This document shows positions 1-5,368 of a stretch of 5,924 nucleotides of DNA, in pieces; position 1 is the first letter of the stretch, and each line of letters opens with the position of its first letter. Position numbers and translations under genes: made by a program. Origin of the DNA: Candidatus Cloacimonadota bacterium (GTDB lineage: Bacteria > Cloacimonadota > Cloacimonadia > Cloacimonadales > TCS61); contig JAGLWO010000526.1 of NCBI GenBank assembly GCA_023133395.1, positions 1 to 5,924 on the forward strand, read 5' to 3'. Below the pieces are notes generated by a model. It had not been told where the DNA came from. It ran no database searches and saw nothing but the letters and a program-made list of their open reading frames with translations.

Positions 1-519
1 CTCTTTAGCAGCTTTATTTCGAGCTTTGTTCTTCAAATTATTCTTCAGTATCTGAATTGCTTCTTCCCTGGAGAGTTTAGCTATCTCGGATAACCTAGTA
101 TTCTGTTGTTCAATTAATTTATCCAGTTCAATTTTTTTATCTTGAATTTCGATTTCCTGAGTTTTTATCTTTTTTTCAAATTCTTGAAAATCACTTTCTT
201 TTTTATCAAGGTTCTCTAATCTTTTATCCAGACTTGAAACACGGTCATTATACTCTTTTTCAAGAGCATAAATTTCTTTTTTCCGCTTGTTGATTTCTTC
301 TTCGTAAACTTTCTGGGTTTTATACCACTCCTCTTTGGCTTCTAAGACTACAGTTTTCTTAAGGTTTTCAGCTTCATGCTTTGAGTCTTCTATTATTTTC
401 TTTGCCAGTTCATTAGATTTTAGAATGTTTTTATCAGCGGCAGTTTTTCTTACATAACCAATAATTAGGGCAAAAATAACACCTATGGCAAACCCTGCCA
501 GAATAAATATATATTGCAT
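1..519 (-). CDS. rny: Ribonuclease Y, N-terminal part (cut by left window edge)
   Basis: RNase Y is a membrane-anchored endoribonuclease that starts mRNA decay. The ATG is at 519-517 and the frame stays open for 173 codons to base 1. Residues 2-22 form a hydrophobic membrane segment (IFILAGFAIGVIFALII) followed by basic residues. From about residue 25 to 150 there is a long charged coiled coil that includes the family-like stretches EAKEEW (60-65) and LDKRLENLDKKE (97-108). Residues 142-160 (RLSEIAKLSREEAIQILKN) match the conserved block of the family that precedes the KH domain. The KH and HD (catalytic) domains lie outside the window, so activity cannot be judged. The start is supported by a GAGAGG ribosome site six bases upstream. 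The gene follows the 6S RNA with only about 28 nt between the RNA's closing stem and this ATG. Identification is by motif and domain order; the context after zapA fits. Confidence 0.93.
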   Translation of the reverse strand, partial: MQYIFILAGFAIGVIFALIIGYVRKTAADKNILKSNELAKKIIEDSKHEAENLKKTVVLEAKEEWYKTQKVYEEEINKRKKEIYALEKEYNDRVSSLDKRLENLDKKESDFQEFEKKIKTQEIEIQDKKIELDKLIEQQNTRLSEIAKLSREEAIQILKNNLKNKARNKAAKE

Positions 520-525
520 TGTTAA

Positions 526-531
526 CCTCTC
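526..531 (-). promoter_or_regulatory. Shine-Dalgarno site of rny
   Basis: On the minus strand GAGAGG lies 6 nt before the ATG at 519. It fixes the rny start. It also shows that the short linker between the 6S RNA closing stem and rny is a normal translation start region rather than a terminator. Confidence 0.75.
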
Positions 532-547
532 TTTCAAATTTATATTA

Positions 548-714
548 ACCCGCGGTACCGTGTATTATCGTTTTCTTGAACCAAGATTCAAGGTGGACGC
601 CTACCTTGTCTGCTTTACAGATCCGGATCATGTCCGGCTTTTGCGCTGCAAATGGCTTGACTTCCTAATTCTAAGTGGTTCTGAAATTAAATAATATCAC
701 GAATACCGCAGGTG
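548..714 (-). ncRNA. ssrS: 6S RNA
   Basis: 6S RNA mimics an open promoter, binds housekeeping RNA polymerase holoenzyme and serves as template for short product RNAs. The minus strand folds as the family requires. A 10-bp closing stem pairs 713-704 (ACCTGCGGTA) with 557-548 (TACCGCGGGT) with one G-U wobble. It continues, after small bulges, through CGTG/CACG and TATTAT/ATAATA. Then comes a large central bubble whose 5' strand contains AUUUCAGAACCAC, close to AUUUCAUACCAC in E. coli 6S. The 3' side of the bubble carries the hairpin CTTGAA-TCTTGG-TTCAAG (592-575) preceded by CAC, which closely resembles the E. coli CACCUUGAAC...GUUCAAGG element. The apical arm has TTTGCAG/CTGTAAA (652-646 with 620-614) and CCGGA/TCCGG (637-633 with 627-623, 5-nt loop). 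The RNA sits directly downstream of zapA, as ssrS does in many bacteria. Exact ends are approximate, within a few bases of the closing stem. No U-run terminator follows, so the mature ends are probably made by processing. Confidence 0.9.
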
Positions 715-990
715 CTATATTTCGTTTTCTATAACCACTTCATTAAGAAGATTCTTTATCTGCTCCAACTCTTCATTTAACTTTTTATTATTATCGATTT
801 CAGCAACATATTTTTCTAACAACATTAACGAATAAAGTACAAACAATTTATTCTGATCTACAGTATTAAACCTTTCATTTAATTCTTCTAACTGTGATTC
901 AAGATGTCTGGCAGTCTCTTTAAGTCTTTCTGGGTCATCGCTTTTAAAGTAGTACTTTCTGCCTAGTATTTCGATTTCGATAGCCTTCAT
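715..990 (-). CDS. zapA: Cell division protein ZapA
   Basis: ZapA is a small cytoplasmic protein that cross-links FtsZ protofilaments and stabilises the Z-ring. The product has 91 residues, normal for the family. The N-terminal part shows the usual beta-strand pattern (IEIEILGRKYYFKSDDPERL, residues 4-23), followed by a helix with regular hydrophobic spacing (LKETARHLESQLEELNERF). Next comes the typical helix DQNKLFVLYSLMLLEKYVAEI (about 45-65), and then a C-terminal coiled coil to the end. The ATG at 990-988 follows the stop of the upstream coiled-coil gene by 6 nt. No clear Shine-Dalgarno is seen, so translational coupling is likely. The TAG stop (717-715) touches the 5' base of the 6S RNA closing stem region. 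The family assignment rests on length, motif pattern and the zapA-ssrS neighbourhood. Confidence 0.9.
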   Translation of the reverse strand: MKAIEIEILGRKYYFKSDDPERLKETARHLESQLEELNERFNTVDQNKLFVLYSLMLLEKYVAEIDNNKKLNEELEQIKNLLNEVVIENEI

Positions 991-996
991 TGCTAA

Positions 997-1320
997 TTAA
1001 AGATCATTTAGTTGATTAAAAATACTATCTAATTTGGAAGAAGCTTCCTTCATCTTGTTTTCATACTTTTCTAATTCTTCCCTCAAATTCCGGTTTTCAT
1101 TTCTCAGGAATTCAACCTCTTCCTTTTGTTTATTACATGAACTCTGCAGTTCTTCAAGTTTCCCATTATTTTCAGATTTAAATTCACTGAGAGAAGTATT
1201 TACCTTTTCCAGTTCAGCTTTTTCTAAAACAAGGTTGGCATATTTATTTTTAAGTTCAGTATAATTATTAATTAGTTTCTGGATTTTTTCATCCAAACTT
1301 AAAATCGGTTTTCCCTCCAT
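997..1320 (-). CDS. Small coiled-coil protein, possible ZapB-like division factor
   Basis: This is a 107-residue cytoplasmic protein with no signal peptide or membrane segment. Nearly the whole chain, from about residue 10 to 105, is predicted by eye to be coiled coil. Leucine, isoleucine and valine recur in heptad spacing among Glu, Lys and Asn (for example LVLEKAELEKVNTSLSEF and VEFLRNENRNLREELEKYE). There is a single cysteine near residue 62. The ATG at 1320 lies 2 nt after the pheT stop, and GAGG inside the last pheT codons (1329-1326) can serve as the ribosome site, so the gene is coupled to pheT. It is followed after 6 nt by zapA. Size, composition and position suggest a partner of ZapA, comparable in concept to ZapB or the small coiled-coil proteins encoded beside zapA in other bacteria. 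No sequence motif proves this, because coiled coils resemble one another without common descent. I therefore leave the symbol empty. Confidence 0.8.
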   Translation of the reverse strand: MEGKPILSLDEKIQKLINNYTELKNKYANLVLEKAELEKVNTSLSEFKSENNGKLEELQSSCNKQKEEVEFLRNENRNLREELEKYENKMKEASSKLDSIFNQLNDL

Positions 1321-1322
1321 AT

Positions 1323-3713
1323 TTACCTCATTTCAATGCTGTATTTACTATCAAGTTTCTTAATTACATTTTGTAGAATATTATTTATATAATCATCCGT
1401 CAAGGTTTTTGTGTCGGAACTGAAAACTAAGCTAAAGGTGAGACTTCGAAATTCCTTTTTAATGTTTTTATCAGTAAATTCATCAAATAAAACCACTTTC
1501 TTTATATTCCCCGGATTAACCCCTTTTATAGTACTGATAATGTCATCATAATTATGCTGCTTCGAAATTATGAACGAAAGATCCCTTAAAATAAATGGAA
1601 ATTTAGGAATTACTTTAAACACCGGTGTTTCCATTTTATGAAGATGGAAAATGTCATCAAGTTTGATATCAATAACAAAAATTGGTTGTTCTAAATCATA
1701 TTTAATTGTAACTTTCGGATCAACCTTTCCCAAGCTCCCAACTATTTGTTTTTTGTAAATCACATCAGTGGCAAGACCAGGTTGATAAAATGGTTCACCT
1801 GACTTTTTGAAATCATAATTCTTTAAACCAAGATTATCCAGGATTTCTTCAACAACACCTTTTAGATCAAAAAAATTTATTTGTCGTTGATTATCACCCC
1901 AATACACTGGATTCAAGAAACCTGTCATAAGTGCAGAAAGATGTAATTTCTCGGTTGCCAGCTTTTCATTTTTTCTGGTATAGACTTTTGCCTGTTCAAA
2001 AATTTTTATATTTTTTTGTCCATGATTAATATTGAATAGAGTATTTTTGAAAAGATCCGGTATCAACATTGACCGCATGATAGAAAAACTTGTTCCTAGT
2101 GGGTTTTTTAATCTGGCATTATTTCGTCGTTCATCATCTTCAGAAATCTCGAATTTATCCAGATCAGCGGGATCTCCAAAATTCCAATTAATAACTTCAG
2201 AAAAGCCATAACTCACAAGGATATTTTTTACCATCCTATGCGCAGAAAAAATTTTCTTGTCCATTATGTTTTGAGGTTTCAGGAATGTCTTAACATTATT
2301 ATAACCATGCAACCGCATAATTTCTTCAATCAGGTCAATTTCTCTTTCCAGATCCTTTCTGAAAGAAGGCATTTCAAAAGTGAGGTTATCTTTTTCTTCA
2401 CCCTTAAAACTCAATCCTAACAGCTTAAGATATTCTTTAATTTTTTCATTTGAAATATTGATTGTAAGAAGACTCTTAACGCGTGAAGGTCGCAGGGAAA
2501 CCAATCTTTTCCCTGTTGGATTCGGATATGAATCTAATTTCCCTTTTAGAAGAGTTCCACCAGCTAATTCAAGAATCAATTGACATGCTCTTCGACTCAC
2601 TAGATCAGCAGTTTCATCAGCAATATTACGTTCAAATCTATACGAAGAATCGGTTGTAATTTTCAATTTTCCTGCAGTTTTTCTAATTGAAGAATATAAG
2701 AAATTAGCAGCTTCAATAACAATATCTGAGGTTTCTTCAGTAATATGTGAATTTTCACCACCTATTATTCCTGCAAGAGCGATTGGTTTTTCTGCATCAG
2801 CGATAACCAGATCATTCTCGTTTAGTTGGTAGGTTTCTTCGTCTAATGCAGGGAATTTTTCATCTTTTTCTGCTCTTCTGACAATAATTTTTTTTCCGTC
2901 AATTTTATTGTAATCAAAAGCATGAAGCGGATGACCGAATTCCATCATTACAAAATTTGTGATATCAACGACATTATTAATTGGCCGTAATCCAATAGAT
3001 ATCAGACACTGCTTTAACCATGCAGGAGACTCTTTAATAGTGATTCCTTTAATCATTCTAGCAGTATAACGTGGACAGAGATCAGGAGCATCATTCTGGA
3101 GGATAAGATTATTCTCGATTTTTTCATCACATTCTTTAATTATAACTTCTGGCGTTTTCAAAGGAAGATTTAATATTGCAGAAATATCACGGGCTACACC
3201 ATAAACTCCAAGAAGGTCGGGTCGATTAGGAGTGATTTCCAATTCAAAACTGGTATCATCAAGATTTAAGTAGGAACCCAGATTCTGACCAATTGGAGCA
3301 TCATCAGGAAGAACCATGATCCCCTCATGTTTATCGGAAATACCGAGCTCTTTTTCTGAACAGATCATTCCGTAAGATTCTTCACCTCGCAATTTGACCT
3401 TTTTAATTTTAAATTCACCAAGTCTGGAACCTACAGGAGTAAAAGCTATTTTTTGACCCACAGCACAATTGGGAGCTCCACAAATAACCTGTTTTACAAC
3501 ATCTCCATCATCAACATGGCAGATTGAAAGATGGTCTGAACCAGGATGTTTTTTCTTATCAATTATCTTCGCAACTTTAACCTGATTTAATTCTTCTCCA
3601 AGTTTTTCTATTGCTTCAACTTCAATTCCAGCGAAGGTTATTTTTACCTGAAGTTCTTCAGGAGAAAGATCAAAATCCACATATTTTTTTAACCATTTAT
3701 AACTAACATTCAT
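1323..3713 (-). CDS. pheT: Phenylalanine--tRNA ligase beta subunit
   Basis: This is the beta chain of the alpha2-beta2 synthetase that charges tRNA-Phe; it binds tRNA and hydrolyses mischarged Tyr-tRNA-Phe. At 796 residues it is full length. The order is: N-terminal MNVSYKWLKKYVD; EMAP-like OB tRNA-binding domain at about 40-150 (VAKIIDKKKHPGSDHLSICHV; GAPNCAVGQKIAF; MICSEKELGI); and the B3/B4 editing domain at about 210-380, with RPINNVVDITNFVMMEFGHP (243-262) and E334 in VIEAANF, where the family's editing-site His and Glu lie. B5 follows at about 405-475 (PSFRKDLEREIDLIEEIMRL, 449-468), then the catalytic-like core at about 485-690 (NPLGTSFSIMRSMLIPDL) and the FDX-ACB anticodon-binding domain at about 700-796 (KFPFILRDLSF). 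Near residue 356 it reads TDSSYRFERNIAD where TDAS-RFERGVD is common. The ATG at 3713 follows pheS by 31 nt; only a weak ribosome site is visible. Confidence 0.98.
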   Translation of the reverse strand: MNVSYKWLKKYVDFDLSPEELQVKITFAGIEVEAIEKLGEELNQVKVAKIIDKKKHPGSDHLSICHVDDGDVVKQVICGAPNCAVGQKIAFTPVGSRLGEFKIKKVKLRGEESYGMICSEKELGISDKHEGIMVLPDDAPIGQNLGSYLNLDDTSFELEITPNRPDLLGVYGVARDISAILNLPLKTPEVIIKECDEKIENNLILQNDAPDLCPRYTARMIKGITIKESPAWLKQCLISIGLRPINNVVDITNFVMMEFGHPLHAFDYNKIDGKKIIVRRAEKDEKFPALDEETYQLNENDLVIADAEKPIALAGIIGGENSHITEETSDIVIEAANFLYSSIRKTAGKLKITTDSSYRFERNIADETADLVSRRACQLILELAGGTLLKGKLDSYPNPTGKRLVSLRPSRVKSLLTINISNEKIKEYLKLLGLSFKGEEKDNLTFEMPSFRKDLEREIDLIEEIMRLHGYNNVKTFLKPQNIMDKKIFSAHRMVKNILVSYGFSEVINWNFGDPADLDKFEISEDDERRNNARLKNPLGTSFSIMRSMLIPDLFKNTLFNINHGQKNIKIFEQAKVYTRKNEKLATEKLHLSALMTGFLNPVYWGDNQRQINFFDLKGVVEEILDNLGLKNYDFKKSGEPFYQPGLATDVIYKKQIVGSLGKVDPKVTIKYDLEQPIFVIDIKLDDIFHLHKMETPVFKVIPKFPFILRDLSFIISKQHNYDDIISTIKGVNPGNIKKVVLFDEFTDKNIKKEFRSLTFSLVFSSDTKTLTDDYINNILQNVIKKLDSKYSIEMR

Positions 3714-3744
3714 AATAATTCCAATTTAATCTAAAAATAAAAGA

Positions 3745-4761
3745 TTAAAACTGCTTTAAAAATCTAATATCATTTTCAAAGAGCATTCTCATATCGGGAA
3801 TTTTATATTTAAGCATTGCAATTCTATCGATTCCCAACCCAAAAGCATATCCTGTATATTTCTTTGAGTCAATCCCAAGAATATCGAAGACATTAGGATC
3901 TACCATTCCAGCACCACCCATTTCCAACCAGCCACTTCCTTTACAAAGATTACATCCTTTCCCATAACATTTCACACAAATAATATCTATCTCTGCACTG
4001 GGCTCAGTAAATGGGAAAAAGTGTGGTCTAAATCTTGACTCAATTTTTTCACCAAACATTTTCTTAATAAAAATATTCAGAACATCTCTCAAATCTGTAA
4101 AAGTAACACCTTCATCAACTACAAGTGCTTCCACCTGGTGAAACATTGGTGAATGGGAAGCGTCATGTTCATTTCGGTAGCAACTCCCAGGGGAAATGAT
4201 TTTTATAGGAGGTTTATGTTTTTGCATTACCCGAACCTGAACCGTTGAAGTCTGGGTTCTTAAAAGTACGTCATTATCAATATAAAAGGTATCTGATAAA
4301 TCCCTTGCTGGATGATCCGGAGGTGTATTCAAAGCATCAAAGTTATGAAATTCGTCCTCAATATCCGGTCCCTCTGCTACTTCAAAACCCATTGAAATAA
4401 ATATATCTTCGATCTCCCACCATACTTTCGTGATTGGATGAAGACTTCCCTTTTCTCTTTTACGACCGGGCATAGTAAGATCGAGTGACTCTGTTTTCAG
4501 GGTAGTTTCATATTCCAACTCTTTTATCCGTTGCTCTTTATTCAAAAGCAATTCAGAAATTTGATTTTTTGTTTCATTCAAGATATTCCCAAAAGTTGGT
4601 CGTTCTTCTTTAGGTATAGTACTGATTTTCTGCATAAAACTGTTTAAAACACTCTTTTTCCCAATATATCGAGATTTTAGTTGTTGAAGCTCATGAACCG
4701 AGCTGGCTTTTTCAATTTCGTTTTTTGCAGTTTCGAGAACTTTACTTATTTCTTCCTTCAC
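3745..4761 (-). CDS. pheS: Phenylalanine--tRNA ligase alpha subunit
   Basis: This is the catalytic chain of phenylalanyl-tRNA synthetase (class II); it activates Phe with ATP and transfers it to the 2'-OH of tRNA-Phe. The 338 residues are typical for bacteria. Residues 1-90 form the N-terminal helical coiled coil that contacts tRNA. The catalytic core runs from about 100 to 338. It has the motif 1 region HPITKVWWEIEDIFISMGFE (108-127) and motif 2 SPGSCYRNEHDASHSPMFHQ (190-209, with R196 and E198). The Phe-pocket stretch FFPFTEPSAEIDI is at 248-260, and motif 3 GLGIDRIAML (308-317) precedes the usual C-terminus DIRFLKQF. Four cysteines, C262, C265, C270 and C273 (CxxC-x4-CxxC), form a probable zinc knuckle seen in many bacterial PheS proteins. 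The start codon is GTG, chosen because AAGGG lies 8 nt upstream and the protein begins as expected. It begins 11 nt after rplT, with which it is probably translationally coupled. Confidence 0.98.
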   Translation of the reverse strand: MKEEISKVLETAKNEIEKASSVHELQQLKSRYIGKKSVLNSFMQKISTIPKEERPTFGNILNETKNQISELLLNKEQRIKELEYETTLKTESLDLTMPGRKREKGSLHPITKVWWEIEDIFISMGFEVAEGPDIEDEFHNFDALNTPPDHPARDLSDTFYIDNDVLLRTQTSTVQVRVMQKHKPPIKIISPGSCYRNEHDASHSPMFHQVEALVVDEGVTFTDLRDVLNIFIKKMFGEKIESRFRPHFFPFTEPSAEIDIICVKCYGKGCNLCKGSGWLEMGGAGMVDPNVFDILGIDSKKYTGYAFGLGIDRIAMLKYKIPDMRMLFENDIRFLKQF

Positions 4762-4769
4762 TTTGTATT

Positions 4770-4774
4770 CCCTT
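4770..4774 (-). promoter_or_regulatory. Shine-Dalgarno site of pheS, overlapping rplT stop
   Basis: AAGGG on the minus strand, 8 nt before the GTG start of pheS, is partly made of the rplT stop codon (TAA at 4775-4773 followed by GGG). It supports the GTG start and suggests that ribosomes finishing rplT help start pheS. Confidence 0.65.
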
Positions 4775-5126
4775 ATACTTGCTTTTTAGCAATATCACAA
4801 AGTTTTGAAAATGCTTCCATATCATGGAAGGCTAAATGAGCTAAAACTTTTCTATCAATTTCTACTTCAGCTTTTTTTAAGCCACTTATAAGTTTACTAT
4901 AACTCAGATCATTCATTCTTGCAGCTGCATTAATGCGTATAATCCACAACCTTCTGAATTCTCTTTTTCTTACTTTTCTATCTCTATAAGCATACTGCCA
5001 GCCTTTTTCTACTGCCTGACGAGCTGTTCGGTATAATTTACTTCTCCCGCCAACATAACCTTTAGCTGCTTTTAGATACTTTTTTCTTCTTTTTTTCGCT
5101 GCTGTATTATTTACTGAACGTGGCAT
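4773..5126 (-). CDS. rplT: 50S ribosomal protein bL20
   Basis: bL20 binds 23S rRNA early in assembly of the large subunit; in several bacteria it also represses its own operon through an mRNA site. The 117-residue length is standard. The highly basic N-terminal extension (MPRSVNNTAAKKRRKKYLKA) and the conserved stretches KGYVGGRSKLYRTARQAVEK, YAYRDRKVRKREFRRLWI and INAAARMNDLSYSKLISGLK are diagnostic. The C-terminal globular domain is complete (ending DIAKKQV). The MPRSVN start is the form common in the Bacteroidota group, while many other phyla have MARVK or MPRVK. The ATG at 5126 is set by AAGGAG 7 nt upstream. The gap to rpmI is 29 nt and to pheS 11 nt. No mRNA structure obviously mimicking the rRNA site is seen in these gaps, so self-regulation cannot be asserted here. 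Confidence 0.99.
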   Translation of the reverse strand: MPRSVNNTAAKKRRKKYLKAAKGYVGGRSKLYRTARQAVEKGWQYAYRDRKVRKREFRRLWIIRINAAARMNDLSYSKLISGLKKAEVEIDRKVLAHLAFHDMEAFSKLCDIAKKQV

Positions 5127-5133
5127 GATTTAT

Positions 5134-5139
5134 CTCCTT
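5134..5139 (-). promoter_or_regulatory. Shine-Dalgarno site of rplT
   Basis: AAGGAG on the minus strand with a 7-nt spacer to the ATG at 5126 is a strong canonical site in the 29-nt rpmI-rplT gap. Confidence 0.8.
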
Positions 5140-5155
5140 CATATTTTTTATTATC

Positions 5156-5350
5156 TTAAATTCCAAGCATTTTTTTCATTCTTGCTTCATCCGATTTGTT
5201 AACAAGATCAGACTTTCTAAGATTTCTTTTGCGTTTAGCATTTTTCTTTGTTAATAAATGCCCAGCATAAGCATGCGATCTTTTAAGTTTTTTATTACCC
5301 GTGATTTTAAACCTTTTTGCTACTGCTCTGCGTGTTTTGAGTTTTGGCAT
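5156..5350 (-). CDS. rpmI: 50S ribosomal protein bL35
   Basis: bL35 is a small, very basic component of the large ribosomal subunit, classically co-encoded with IF3 and bL20. The 64-residue length is normal. The family pattern is clear: MPKLKTRRAVAKRFKITGNK at the N-terminus, then KLKRSHAYAGHLLTKKNAKR with the conserved S-A-H-L-TKK spacing, then KRNLRK and a short C-terminus (MKKMLGI). The ATG at 5350 is preceded by a perfect AGGAGG. It lies 18 nt after the infC stop, and rplT follows after 29 nt. Nothing is unusual in the protein. Confidence 0.98.
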   Translation of the reverse strand: MPKLKTRRAVAKRFKITGNKKLKRSHAYAGHLLTKKNAKRKRNLRKSDLVNKSDEARMKKMLGI

Positions 5351-5354
5351 GTTT

Positions 5355-5360
5355 CCTCCT
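5355..5360 (-). promoter_or_regulatory. Shine-Dalgarno site of rpmI
   Basis: AGGAGG on the minus strand, 4 nt before the rpmI ATG, sits inside the 18-nt gap after infC. It is the strongest ribosome site in the window and shows that this organism uses canonical Shine-Dalgarno initiation for at least some genes. Confidence 0.85.
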
Positions 5361-5368
5361 GTGTATAT

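Noticed and set aside
520..547. Terminator after the 6S RNA
   Set aside because: There is no GC stem followed by a U-run; the linker leads straight into the rny ribosome site.
485..694. Plus-strand open frame of 69 codons over the rny start and 6S RNA
   Set aside because: It lies antisense to the 6S RNA and the rny 5' end, has no recognisable protein motif, and the structural evidence for the RNA on the opposite strand is much stronger.
718..770. Possible promoter for the 6S RNA inside the end of zapA (TATAGA as a -10)
   Set aside because: No acceptable -35 element lies at the right distance and no Bacteroidota-type TTTG/TAnnTTTG pair is seen; in AT-rich DNA such a -10 match is common by chance.
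1034..1264. Plus-strand open frame rich in Ser, Phe and Leu
   Set aside because: It is the mirror image of the Glu/Lys-rich coiled-coil gene on the minus strand; low-complexity antisense frames of this kind are expected.
2238..2583. Two plus-strand open frames inside pheT
   Set aside because: Both are antisense to well-conserved PheT domains and show no protein features of their own.
5127..5155. L20 autoregulatory site between rpmI and rplT
   Set aside because: The 29-nt gap is AT-rich with a plain ribosome site and no visible structure resembling the 23S rRNA target. Any leader element would lie upstream of infC, outside the window.
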